NCBI GenBank assembly: GCA_963932245.1
Contig: OZ010746.1
Span: 64,397,768-64,461,767, forward strand
Length of the DNA stretch: 64,000 bases
Direction of reading: 5' to 3'
From: Tachinus rufipes
Taxonomy: Eukaryota > Arthropoda > Insecta > Coleoptera > Staphylinidae
The notes under the pieces are model-generated. The model worked only from the letters and a program-made list of their open reading frames with translations. It was not told the DNA's origin and ran no database searches. A program made the position numbers and the translations under genes. This document shows, in pieces, positions 22,790-33,469 of the stretch (within the stretch, counting starts at the first letter, position 1; each line of letters starts with the position of its first letter).

Positions 22790-25070
22790 ATTGAAGTACA
22801 TTGCCATCACAGGTTTGCTATGTTATTCTATCTTCATTCATTTTCCCGACATGACCAAACCAATGTAGAATACTACGTTTGTACTGGTCTATATATGTTA
22901 TATGTTACTTGTCTGACTCTGTCCATACGAGTTTTTCCACACACACGTTTTAATGGGATACATTTCAACCACATTTATATTACTTTTGTGGTTTTTTTGA
23001 CATACTCATGTTTCAGATCAACACACTTTTATAAACTGCCATTTTTGCCTCCTTTGATTGATACACATATAGTGTGCCCATAGATATAGTGTCTTTATGA
23101 CATGGGCTTGAATTATCTCAACGGATTACTTTATTACTAATCGCCTTGGGAAGACAATTATGCTTGTATTATATACCATAAAAAGCTTATAATACTTCGA
23201 CGTTCAAGGGCAAAAATATTATATAAATAAACAATATTTTCACCGTTGAATACTATCTCGGGTTTCAGGTGTATAATACAATCATAATTGGTTGCTAAAG
23301 AAATAATCCGTTAAGATAATTTGTTGTAAAGACACTATATCTATAAGCATACTATACTTCCAACTACTTTTTGCAATGCATTTACTCGTTTCTCAATTTC
23401 TCTATCTAAATTACTATTTTTATTAACCCAAATACACAAAAACAGACTATGGTTTTATTTTTTGTCGCATTTATACAGAGATTATTTGCTGTAACATTCA
23501 GTTGGTTTAGTGAATTCTGTATGTTATTTTCACTCTCACACACTATCATAACATCATCAGCACTCTTATATTTACATTTAGATTCGTACACCATTAACAA
23601 AAGTCTTCACAAGCGAGGTACATAACGCATCCCTGCCTGATCAACAAACGCACAGTACATTTTCTTCTTTACTGCCATAAATTTCTTAATCAAATTTGGT
23701 CCATGCAACTTCTACCTGGCATTAAACCACATTGCACTCTCCAAATCTTCTCAAATTTGTAGTTACACTATCCGCTATTTCCCACAGTCGTTCATTTGTC
23801 TGCAATAGAATTTACATAGTTCCTATACAATTGCTTAAAATATTCTTTTCAGCGCTTTTTAATAATGTCCTCATTCCAAATCATTCTAAATGCCACAAAC
23901 TTTATCTTGTATGTACCTTTTGTTTTGCTATTTTTATCTACGTCCAAAATCATTTTTTATTTTTTTTAAAGTCATTCTACATTTTTTTGTATTTTGTTGA
24001 TCTTGTTTGTTCCTACTTTTTTCCACCGCATTTTTTTCTGCGATCCACTTTTTATAAGTTTTTTTTTATTTACTGCTAGTTTTACCTGTTCTACCAATGT
24101 CACTTTATTTATTCTAAAAACCGTCACTCTACACACATATTTTGCACAATTAATTATTGCCACTTTTAATCTATTCTACACATGTTTTCATTCATTATTT
24201 CCTCATTCAATTCTTTCTCTTGTCAAATTAGATTTTCTTTAAGAGTTTCTTCATGTTTTTTTTTCTGGTACTGCCATTTTGAAATTTTTTAACTTTTACC
24301 CTTAGCTGTTTAGTTTTCTTTTGGTTTTTTTTTATAAATTTACTATCACTTTTGATATGACAAGAAAATTATCAGTTCCACATTCAACTCCACGTACTAC
24401 TCGACTAACTCTATTTAAGTTTCTCAATCTTTCATCATACACTATAAAGTCAATTCTAATTTTGGACTCGGCCTTAAGTCATGTATAGTTGTGAATAAAT
24501 TTATGTTTAAACCATGTGTTTGATATAAATAATTCTTTTTTAACGCACATTTTTGTTCACTCTATTGTCACCATACTTTCATAGAACTTTTTCTGATTCA
24601 ACTCTTTCCAACAAAATAATTCTTTTTTGAGGGGTACTGGCACTCAAGATTTTATTCAGAAACTGCTAAAGCTCTATATTCTTATCTTCACCATTAACAA
24701 GCGCATATGCTGCTACTAAAAAAATTCTACGGATGCCAATTTTCATACGCATCCATAAGGTTCTAAACAAAACCAATTTATACTATTTTACATGTTGCTT
24801 GGCAGTAGGGCATAGAATTATGCATACACCTTGACAAGCCTTTATCTACGTCAAACCACAAAGCTAGACTACCGTCATTTATAGTACCTTCATTTTTCCA
24901 TTTAATTTTTGTTTCAGATACACATAAAATATCAATTTTTCTTTCATTCATTTCTTTTAACAATTTAGATTTTTTGTCAAATACTTCTCTTACATTCTAA
25001 GTACCAATAGTCCATATTTTTGCAAATTTGTCCTGGTTTTTGACCTTAGCTGCCCACATTGCTTTAGCAA
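22790..25070 (-). pseudogene. APE-type LINE (RTE-like), nearly complete but decayed
   Basis: Minus-strand blocks in order from 25060. Endonuclease: KIWTIGT then NVREVFDKKSKLLKEMNERK, IDILCVSETKIKWKNEG, YALVNGEDKNIEL, IILLERVES, LFISNTWFKHKFIHNYT, IDFIVYDERLRNLNRV, RVVRGVECGTDNFLV (family RGADCGSDH-LV; His lost). RT: SADDVMIVCESENNIQ near 23555 (motif C, YADD to SADD) with NLCINATKNKTIV. C-terminus: HWFGHVGKMNEDRI near 22850 and GRQRTSWL. The order EN-RT-C-terminal tail is that of an APE-type single-ORF LINE. Numerous stops and frameshifts show it is dead. A 264 bp MITE interrupts it at 23081-23344. Confidence 0.75.
23081..23344. mobile_element. 264 bp MITE inside the LINE
   Basis: Long imperfect terminal inverted repeats of about 85 bp. 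The left end contains TAGATATAGTGTCTTTA (23081) and the right end its inverse, finishing at 23344. Both arms continue inward through AACGGATTA and CAATTATG(C/A)TTGTATTATA. It splits the RT and C-terminal parts of the host LINE, so it inserted after that LINE. Superfamily not determined. Confidence 0.75.
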
Positions 25071-25529
25071 CCCTAAGCTATTGCACATGTTTTTTTGTAG
25101 TTGTTTAACTAATAGAGTAGACCAGAGTACTAACCTGATTGTACCCGTCCTCATACATTATTTAATGATAACGGTAAGAGTCTAAATACCGTCCGACATT
25201 GGCCAATTTTGCCAATATACTACAAATGCATCTATTGCTCAGTACTATCGTGTTGAGAAAGCTTGCACTATTCCAAACAAGACAGTATTTCTAATAATAT
25301 TAGCAACTAGGAGGTAAATTGATTCACAGGAAAAACACATCTAATCATGTAAATACCTCTGAATCCCTCATATTGATTAAAAACATCAATCAACAAAAGA
25401 AGTATTTTTTTTTAAGTTTTATACATCGCTACATTGCAGCTGAAGAATTTATTATAAATAATTTTGTTATTACGGAAAAAAAAACCATTAATAAAAAAAA
25501 TTATATAGGCGACTAAAAGAAAGCAGAAT
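25071..25529. other. AT-rich DNA without a recognised gene
   Basis: It adjoins the 5' end of the minus-strand LINE and may hold its 5' UTR. No motif was recognised. Confidence 0.35.
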
Positions 25530-25860
25530 GCTAGAGACTACAAAGCAACATTCTTTTTCTTAGAAATTTGATCAAAATACTTCAACAAGTTTGAAGATAA
25601 AAAAAGTTATTTAACATAACATATGGCAAAAATATGATTGAGGCGGGGTATAAAATAGATTCGGAGAAAATGGCAAAAAAATATAGGCAAACATTTATCA
25701 ACTTGCAAATAAGCTGTATTCTTCATATTACACACATGAAAACAACAGGCAAAAACCATAAAAAAGCACCGTCATATTTTGACAAAATTTATGACATTTT
25801 ATTTAATAATCATAAAGTTAATCAGCCTTTTTTAGAGAATTTACTGGGACTTCCGATCAT
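25530..25860 (+). pseudogene. Myb/SANT-like DNA-binding domain relic
   Basis: The plus frame reads MIEAGYKIDSEKMAKKYRQT then FINLQ, then KTTGKNHKKAPSYFDKIYDI and LFNNHKVNQP. This follows the arthropod Myb/SANT-like pattern (M-x-x-x-GY-x-x-(S/T)..Q..K...L...Y, TG..R....YF..(L/I)..I(L/F)...P). A shifted frame upstream (NKFEDKK) supplies the preceding FxxxKxKKxxLW-like part, so at least one frameshift exists. A possible later exon with acceptor TTTTATTCAG begins near 27320 beyond the mariner insertion, encoding an E/K-rich stretch (EMKIQIAEEKDEYFEISNER). Function in this copy is unlikely. Confidence 0.5.
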
Positions 25861-25980
25861 CACCTTCACTATCAAGAAGTTTTTTGTCAATGCTGACTAA
25901 AGTTAGTGAACATAAAGCTATAAAAAAAAACAGGTTTGTCTTATTCATTTTAACATAAAAGTATTATAATATATTATAAA

Positions 25981-27156
25981 GGGTATTCCAATAAGAAGTT
26001 TTATTTTGAATAACAGGCTATTTGGGCAGCTGTCAATTTTGAAGTTATTATCTTTTGACATTTAACAAGTAAAAACTACTTTATTATTAAAAATGGAACG
26101 ATACACTCTTCAACAATGCATTGAAGTTATTAAAATTCACTACAAAAATGGTGAACATTTTTCAGTCGCAGTTTGCAAAACTAAAGCACTTTTTAGTCAT
26201 CGTAAAACACCTTCTCGGCCAGAAATAGTAAACTTGGTGGAAAAATTTGAGCTGTTGGGACAAGTTTGTGATCTGAAGAATCGAAACCGTGTGCAAAGCT
26301 TAAGAACACATGATAGTGTTGAAGAAAACCCAGATTTGTCGATTCCACAAACGACATTACACCGTATTTTGCATAAAAACTTAAGTCTTAACACAAGAAC
26401 TCAAGCCGGTCGATCACCATAAACGTCGTATCTTTGCTGATTGGGTCCTTGAAATGCATCAAAATGATCCAGAATTTCATCAAAAAATCATCTTCAGTGA
26501 TGAGGCCCATTTTCACTTTAGTGGCTACATTAATAAGTAGAATTGTCGCATTTGGGGCTCAGAAAATCCAAGAATGATTGTTGAAAAGTCTTTGCATCCT
26601 CAACGTACCACTGTTTGGTGCGGTTTTTGAGCTAGCCGTGTGGTTGGACCTTACTTTTTTGAAAATGAGGCTGGTGCAACTGTTACGGTGAATGGATGGC
26701 GCTACCGAGCTATGATTAACGATTTTTTATGGCCGGCGCTACGTGCCACACAAGCAACAAAACAATTGCAATTTTGCAAGAAAAGTTTCCTGACTGTGTT
26801 ATTTGTCGAAGAGGTGATCACAATTGGCCACCGAGATCTTGTGATACACCTTTAGACTTTTTCTTTGCGACCACGTGAAAGATAAGGGCTATGCCAATGC
26901 TCCACAATCGATTCAAGACTTTAAAGATGCAATTCGTGAAGTTATCGAGGTCATTCAGCCGCAAATGTGCAAATTGGAAAATTTTATGAAAAGAATGTGG
27001 TACTGCAACCGTAACCTTGGAGGCCATTTGACTGATATTCTTTTGAAATGTTAATGGCATACCTTTCTCTTTACAATGAAATAAGCATTTATTGATTTCT
27101 CTTAAAAAATACACGTTTTTTTTAATATCAAAATGAATCTTCTTATTGGAAAACCC
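25981..27156 (+). mobile_element. IS630/mariner-type DNA transposon 2 (1,176 bp)
   Basis: Terminal inverted repeats of about 28 bp: GGGTATTCCAATAAGAAGTT at the left and the inverse of GGGTTTTCCAATAAGAAGAT at the right, followed by TTCATTTTGA in both. The flanks are TA-rich (TATAAA before, TATATA after), in line with TA target duplication. It holds one transposase relic in plus orientation and seems complete in length. Confidence 0.85.
26093..27053 (+). pseudogene. Mariner/IS630 transposase, broken by stops and frameshifts
   Basis: An ATG at 26093 opens MERYTLQQCIEVIKIHYKNG, an N-terminal HTH. SRPEIVNLVEKFELLGQV and SIPQTTLHRILHKNLSLN (second HTH) follow. After a frameshift near 26410 come HHKRRIFADWVLEM, KIIFSDEAHFHFSGYI (first catalytic Asp block), RTTVWCGF, VVGPYFFENEAGATVTVNGW and YRAMINDFLWPALR. 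The region of the second Asp (QDGA) is damaged, and CDTPLDFFF (family LTPLDFFLW) and the C-terminal helices remain. Stop codons interrupt at about 26420, 26537 and 26628. It is the best preserved of the three IS630-type relics but not functional. Confidence 0.85.
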
Positions 27157-28544
27157 TATATAATAACTATATATATTATTGCAATAAATATATGTTTTGT
27201 TATGTAGACATTGAATCTATTTATACACATTTAATATTTATTTATAGATTTTAAACAAATAAGCTGAGTTCAATTATAAGTGAAGTAAAAAAAAACCCAA
27301 TACTTTACTTTTATTCAGCAAGAAATGAAAATTCAAATAGCAGAAGAAAAGGATGAATATTTTGAAATCAGCAATGAGCGAACGAACTTGAAAACGGCCA
27401 ATGGTGACATCAGATTCTGAATAGTTTATATAATTAATAATTTTTGAGTTAAAACTTTATTTTCAGTTAATATACTGCTTTAGTTTTTTTTTTACTTTAA
27501 ACAGAAAGATTTATTGTGTTTATAATATTTATATAATTTATAATAGAATATTTTCTTGTATTTTTATAACACATTTCTTTATACAAAAATTAAAAATGCA
27601 GAACAGAGTAATAATAAACATAATACTCTAAATTTGTTATGAAGAAAACAGTAGATTTTTGACATTTATTGAAATATTATGGTATCTTTTGGAGCTTCAA
27701 CTTTCAAAAATGACATCTTATATTTGAGCTTTGCTTGACGGATTAAGCTAAACTTGTCTTAAGACAAAGCTTAAGATCTAGTTAGGTGTCAAGTCATGCT
27801 GGAGAACCGGGCGTAACTTTACCTATTGAGCATCGGATTGAATTTGCAAAAATTGGAGCAATCAAATTAGCAACGGTTGTGGTTTTGGTTTTGTAGTAAA
27901 TAAACTGCAGTTTATATTTGGCGTGGTACGTTAACTGTGTTACTGCAAAACTGCTATCTATCAAGCTTTTTTCTACATCTAACTAAGTGCATATTATCTC
28001 ATGTTATATGTACAAACTTTTTGGGTTTATTAAAATTCTTAGATGACTGATATTTTGACCATTACCTGCCAAGAAAAATTTATTCAATTTTGCTTCAGGT
28101 GTCTAAAATAAATATCACAGTTTGTTTATTTTATCTAAACTCTAAACTGCGTAGGTAATAAAAAAGTTGTTCAGTTTAGCAAGCTGGCAATAACTAACAA
28201 CAGAAATTTTACAAACAAACCTTGTGTTTAGGATGTTTGTAAATTTTTCCAACAATTGATGTTGTTTAGCTGGCAGTGGTTTGCTATTCAAGACAATAAG
28301 ACAACAATCTGCAATGCACTAAAAGTGCAATTAAATTACCAGTTCTTGACTTTTTTGCGCTTGATTTTGTCCTATTTTTTACATGTTTTGAATTCGACTT
28401 TAAATAAGCATATAAGTAGATAGTCGATTGGAACGTTCAACCGGATAACTGTCAAATATCTTTGACAAAGCAAATAACTACGCAATGTAAATTCTATAGA
28501 AATACGTTTGTACATTTCTTAAACTTAAAAATATACAAGATGTT
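27157..28544. other. AT-rich DNA without a recognised gene
   Basis: Short palindromes only (for example TTGTCTTAAGACAA near 27755, and AAATTTTACAAACAAA / GTTTGTAAATTTTT near 28207-28250). No coding motif apart from the possible Myb/SANT-gene exon near 27320. Confidence 0.4.
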
Positions 28545-28689
28545 AAAAAATATTGCAAAATATTTAAAAAGTTGTATGAACCAAAATTAACAACAACAAA
28601 ATTATTAAGCTTAGGTCTGCAAAGTAACGGTTTTGGAAATAAGGAAATTTATTATTTTTTTTTGCAAAAACAAAAAACAAAGTTACATA

Positions 28690-29519
28690 AAATGTTTACA
28701 AGAGTACCATTTTTTAACGTTTTCAAATATGTAGAAGGTTTAAATCAGGCGATCTTGCATACCGTAACACAGGTTATGTAAATGCTCTCTAATGGCAATC
28801 AAAAAATAAGGTGGAGCACCGTCATGTTAAAACCACAATTATTGTCTTTGCTGCCGAAAGTTTAGATAATCAGCGCCTGTTAATCGGTTTGGTAAAACAG
28901 TAGAACCTAGAAACATGTTGCCTACAATACCTATTTAAATGTGAAACAAAATAAAAAACGTGTTTGTTGTCTAGATTCTATTAGAACATGGGAAATTTTA
29001 TTGGTCCAAACATGTGTATTGTAAAAACTCTATTTTGTATAAATCCGAAAAAGAAATATTGGAAAAAAACAGAGGTCTTCCGCATCATTGCGTAGAAACC
29101 AGCAACATAAAACCATACGTGCTTGAAGATTAAGTAGATTTAAGGCCTGCACATAATGTACATGGTACGGATAAAGTAGCTGCTTGTGGAGGATTCTTCA
29201 TACAAAAAAAGCACTAATTTTTATCTCGGCTGATATTCTCAGCACACTTGTTTCCAAATTATCCTCAATACGTGTTAGAATTTCTTCTTTTGCTCTATGA
29301 GAATATACCGACCTTGGTCTTTCAAATAATTGAAATTGTTTGCTGAATAAACCAGTATCAAACAACCTTTGGTTAATTTTTTCAAACATACAATGTGAAA
29401 GAATCAGTCAATTTGAATAAGCTTCAACATAAACACGTCGTGCTTTGGTTGCAATCCCATGAGCACAACCATACATAAAATGCATGTCGGTTAATTCAGC
29501 ATTAGAGTAAACAGCTACA
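28690..29519 (-). pseudogene. IS630/DUF4817-type transposase of transposon 3
   Basis: From 29519 down: YSNAELTDMHFMYGCAHG, TKARRVYVEAYSN, FEKINQRLFDTGLF, ERPRSVYSHRAKEEILTRIE then DNLETSVLRISAEI, LLYPYHVHYVQAL, ARMVLCCWFLRNDAED. A weak first-Asp region follows, then IVGNMFLGSTVLPNRLTGAD then YLNF, HDGAPPYFLIAIREHLHN (second Asp) and SPDLNLLHIF. The order and wording match arthropod DUF4817-type transposases closely. Stops and frameshifts are frequent in the second half. The extreme N-terminus and the upstream TIR lie at 30522-30735, on the other side of the inserted LINE. Confidence 0.8.
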
Positions 29520-29533
29520 GCAAACAAAATCTT
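29520..29533. repeat. Target-site duplication, left copy
   Basis: GCAAACAAAATCTT, identical to 30508-30521. It flanks the inserted LINE and lies inside the transposase relic. Confidence 0.9.
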
Positions 29534-30507
29534 CTTCTTCTTCTTCTTCTTCTTCTTCTTCATTAGTTAGAATTAGATCTTGTTTTTTTTTTTCTAGTTG
29601 CAGTTGGAACGTTGAGCTCCAGCTATTATGCCATCTTATTGGTGGTCTTCTCGGAGGTCTTTTTGATCTCTGTACCCCCGTTCTGGCAATTTTTGGCAGT
29701 CTGGTTTTGTCCATTTTGGCCACATGGTCTCTCTACTCCGGTTTTCTGTTTCGGGTTTATCTTACCACGTCTTGAATGTCCCACTTTGCTCTGACGTCTT
29801 TGCTTCTTATGTGGTCCCGGAGACTGTATCCTACCATGCATCTTAGGGTTCTCATCTTTGTTGTTATCATGAGTCGTTTTGTTGTGGCGATTTCTGCTCT
29901 GGTTTTGATTGCTTATGTCATAATGGGCCTGACAAAGGTTTTGTAGATTCTTACTTTGCTTTTTACAGACATGTGCTTGTTTTGCTATATTATATCTCTC
30001 AGGTACCCCGATTTTCAGCCTTCTTGACTTTAGTAATTACTTCATATATTATAGTATTGAATAGTGTTGGACTTAAGCTGTATTCCTGACTTATTCCGGT
30101 TGATACAAGCACTTTGCAGAATAGTTTGTCCGCTACTTTTAAAAAGGTATAGTTGTCGGAGTTTTGTGATGACCGCTATAATATCGGGGTATATTTCTTT
30201 TTTGCAGGAGACGAACCACGTCATATAGCTGCACTCTGTCGAAGGCTTAGGTTAGGTCGACGAAGCACATAAAAGCTGTTTTGTTAAATTCTATAGCTTT
30301 CTCGGTAATATGGTGAATAGTGAATATTGCGTCGATGGTGGATCTGTTTTTCCTGAACCAATGTTGTTTTTTGCATATTCTGGAGTTGGCTACTTCCTCC
30401 TCAATGACTTTTGTGAGGAGCTTAAATATTGTGCGTAAGAGACCAATTCCTCTGTAGTTTGATAGGTCCGATTTCACTCCCCTTTTAAATAACGGTATCG
30501 TTATGCT
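29534..30507 (-). mobile_element. 5'-truncated LINE with (GAA)n tail and 14 bp TSD
   Basis: On the minus strand the insertion begins inside an RT domain: ITIPLFKRGVKSDLSNYRGI, LLTKVIEEEVA, QHWFRKNRSTIDAIFTIHHI, AFMCFVDLT with AFDRVQ. After an internal gap come WPKWTK and the C-terminal HVAKMDKTRLPKIARTG and RPPRRPPIRWHNS blocks typical of RTE/jockey-like LINE tails. It ends in a (GAA)n tract (TTC on the plus strand, 29532-29560). A 14 bp target duplication flanks it exactly. RT motifs B and C are missing or deleted and frames are broken, so it is a dead-on-arrival insertion. Confidence 0.85.
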
Positions 30508-30521
30508 GCAAACAAAATCTT
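30508..30521. repeat. Target-site duplication, right copy
   Basis: GCAAACAAAATCTT, identical to 29520-29533. Confidence 0.9.
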
Positions 30522-31536
30522 GAGCACTAACAACAACAGTCAAATACTTAATGTTGAGTTTACAAACCATCAGCTAACTACTATCAAAAATTGCAAGTTT
30601 TTATAAAATAAAAAAAGAATAACATTCCATCTCCGAAACCGTTACTTTGCGGATCCATGTTATTAAGACTTTTTTGTTAATTTTGGTTCATACTACTACC
30701 TCTTTAAATATTTGACAATATTTGTATAAGAACTCGCAAAATAACGAAAAAAAATTAATGGCATCACAAAACATTTAAAAATTAAAAAGAATACAATACT
30801 ACTGCACAATCAACTAAATTTAGCACATTTACTGATGTGAAAGGTACAATAAAGTACCTAAATCAGTATTTTTGTTATTTGTGAAAAGATTAACTAATAA
30901 AATGAATGAATAACAATTAATTAGTTTAATTATAATATTGACCATGTCATGAGATAAATTGAAATATATTCAGATTCCATCAACGTCAATAATTGGATAC
31001 GTAGATAACATACTGAACACACTGTAAAATACTGTTGATGTGTGAACTAAATACGAAGCCACAAATAGAATGTGTAAGTAATTTGTAATTTACATTTAAT
31101 ACCGACAGAAATCTTATAACTCCAATATAAAAAGTAAATGTAATCATTCACCTATAAGGGAATAATCACCAGTCACCATGGAATTATCGGATTCATCAAA
31201 TTAGAGAACCCTTATAAATGATTTAATCAAGACAAAAGTGACGTGTCTGTGAGAAGGTTTAAGTAGACAAGGGCAGAAAGCATCCAATCTACCTGTATAA
31301 GTGTGTTATATAGGAAAGCCCACATTTGTTATTTACAAAAAAAAACCTGAGTAATATGATTAAAAATATAATAAAGGAGTCATAATTTAGATGAAATTTA
31401 TCATTACATTCGTATCAAAAAATGTTCCAAGTAATAAAGATAAAGTGAAATATTTAGTTTAGACGATGGTACTTATCTTTAGTACTAATAAAATCATAAA
31501 ATCTTAAGTAGTTTATGGCAGTATTTTATTAACTAA

Positions 31537-31746
31537 TTAATATGCATCACGTGGAATTCGTACAAGGATCGATCGATGGCGATGAATACATAAAGGATGC
31601 ACGTTATTTTCAGGAATTTTCGCCTCGGTGTATTCAATCCCACGGATTTTAACAAAGGGAACATTTCTTTGTCCACAGGTGTGCACATAGCTCGCAGTAT
31701 GGGCTCTGTCGGCAGACGAAGTAACTACTGAAACTGCTGAGCATCT
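31537..31746 (-). CDS. Open frame without start: possible exon, unknown
   Basis: Between a TGA at about 31749 and a TAA at 31537, one minus-strand frame stays open for 68 codons with no in-frame ATG. The translation (containing TSSADRAHTASYVHTCGQRN and KIRGIEYTEAKIPENNVHPL) is not low-complexity. It has mixed residues, unlike the AT-driven translations nearby. I do not recognise it. It could be an internal or terminal exon or chance. No splice sites can be assigned with confidence. Confidence 0.25.
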   Translation of the reverse strand, partial: RCSAVSVVTSSADRAHTASYVHTCGQRNVPFVKIRGIEYTEAKIPENNVHPLCIHRHRSILVRIPRDAY

Positions 31747-32019
31747 TCAATAATAATACATTCCTTGTTACTTAGTTAATACAAGTCATTAGGTGATATA
31801 TAATTAAGTATTTTCGAGCTATTATTTTTAATAGATTCTGCTGACAATGTAGTGAAGCATAATATTACACAATAAGTACGTAAATTGCATTCAGCTATTT
31901 TTTTTAATTTTTAATTTCAATTACAGAATTCATTCGTGTTTTTGGTTGATATCATTACATGATTAATGAGTAACACGACACCATCCAAATATTTATTTCC
32001 CTAGTCTGACTGACATGGA

Positions 32020-32214
32020 ATGAGAGCTATTTCCGCACTGAATCATTGCAACATATTACCCAAAATTCATGATTCAATTAGACAGTCGGGCATTCCCGTG
32101 GACAGCAAGGTGGCCATGAACCCGCGACCGGAATGCTCGGCTGTTTTACCTGTACATTTTCATTCAGAGAAAGTTCACAAAGGCATTTCGTATAAGAAAA
32201 TGACTGACTATTAA
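32020..32214 (+). CDS. Small hypothetical ORF (64 aa)
   Basis: An ATG-initiated frame of 64 codons with mixed composition (SALNHCNILPKIHDSIRQSG, VAMNPRPECSAVLPVHFHSE). No known motif, no homology recognised, and no polyadenylation signal of note. It lies in the same unexplained region as the minus-strand open frame at 31.5-31.7 kb. Confidence 0.2.
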   Translation: MRAISALNHCNILPKIHDSIRQSGIPVDSKVAMNPRPECSAVLPVHFHSEKVHKGISYKKMTDY

Positions 32215-32640
32215 ATAAATTAACTGTAAAAATCAATCATACATAAATTAAAGCGACCATGTTTAATTACAGCATTCGCTGACAGAAGCGAGAATTTACG
32301 CCATTCACATGAAATGGAGATTCATCGGAAATAATAGTTTATTTACCTATATATTATACTTAGAATTTTATTGCTTTTATGTTTGCAATACGGTAAATTA
32401 TATTCTCATGGACTTCTTCCTTACAGTATGAGTCATTTATTGCTCAAAATGTGTTATTATTTTAAATATTATTGTATCATTTTGTAATGCAATTTACATA
32501 TAAATTTACACTATCCAGATACAATACCAAAACACAATAATTATACATACTCGTATATGTATAGGCTCATCAGACATACTCTTTTTTAGCAACATATACT
32601 ATTTTTAAAGTTACAATACTATTTTTAATTCAAAATATAA

Positions 32641-33230
32641 ACACTACTGCCAAATTGTTAATCCGGCTTTCAAATTAGAAACGTAAATTTTAATTTTAAA
32701 ACTGTAAGTTTGATTGTAATAGTGTAAATCCGGCTTTTAAACATAAATTCGGTTTTTTAAAGTGTAAATCCAGTTTTCAATCTGTTAAATTTAACTGCCA
32801 AATTATTAATCCGGTTTTAAAACAGTAAATCAGGCTTTTAAAATTGATAATGCACTAACGTGTTAAATTTGACTGCCAAACTGTTAATCCGGCTTCCAAA
32901 TTTCAAACTTGGCGGTTAAAACTATAAATTTGGCTTTAAAAAGTGTAAATGCAGCATGCAAATGATAAATCTAGCTTATAAAACTGTAAATATGGCCGGA
33001 AATGTTAAACATTACCGCCAAACTATTAATTTGGCTTCTAAATTATAAATCCGACTTTTAAACTGTAAATTCGGTCACCTAGGTAGAAACTGTTACTAAC
33101 AAAGTAAAAAAATCTGTGTTAAATTTTACTGCCAAATTGTTGATCTGGCTTTCAAATTATTAATCCGGTCTTTAAAACTGAAAATCGGGCTTTTAGAACT
33201 GAGTATTTTTTAAATGAGTTTTTGTCAACT
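32641..33230 (+). repeat. Degenerate short-motif array (AATCCGGCTTTTAAA type), part 1
   Basis: Dozens of diverged units of roughly 18-25 bp built on AAATCCGGCTTTTAAA, with ACTGTAAAT, ATTACTGCCAAA and CTGTTAAT variants. The same vocabulary resumes at 35239-35476 and 36522-37440. The three pieces are therefore one array interrupted by a LINE and a Harbinger-type element. No coding potential. Confidence 0.7.
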
Positions 33231-33469
33231 ATAAACTGAACTAATATGATCAAATGCTGTGATTGAACTGTGATATAAATGTTTCAGTGAAAGTATTTTA
33301 CGATATTATTTATGATGCTGTCTCTTTATTTGTATCGTTGAAATGTGTACGTTAATCTAGCTATCCTGTATGGTTTGATTCTGTTTAATGAAATTAATTA
33401 AGGAAAAGAAAATAGCGCATAGTACTTACAAAAATTTTGGTCAATAAAATGATTATTACTATTATTAAG

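Larger units (their letters stand above)
28545..30735 (-). mobile_element. IS630/mariner-type transposon 3, interrupted by a LINE
   Basis: Long terminal inverted repeats. The left end at about 28555-28650 has GTATGAACCAAAATTAACAA then GCAAAGTAACGGTTTTGGA. The right end at about 30640-30725 is its inverse with GCAAAGTAACGGTTTCGGA. The transposase relic runs on the minus strand. At 29534-30507 a LINE has been inserted, duplicating 14 bp of the element. Excluding the LINE and one copy of the duplication, the transposon is about 1.2 kb. Confidence 0.8.
30736..32640. other. Unexplained region with less AT-rich islands
   Basis: No known family was recognised. Two islands at 31540-31745 and 32020-32200 have more balanced base composition than the surroundings and carry open frames (listed separately). 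They could be exons of a host gene or parts of an unknown repeat. Confidence 0.4.

Noticed and set aside
27750..27770. 14 bp palindrome TTGTCTTAAGACAA as an operator-like site
   Set aside because: An isolated palindrome in AT-rich DNA with no gene nearby; expected by chance in 64 kb.
32080..32160. tRNA-like or SINE B-box on the minus strand (GGTCGCGGGTTCATGGCC)
   Set aside because: The B-box consensus is not met, and no A-box or cloverleaf can be drawn.
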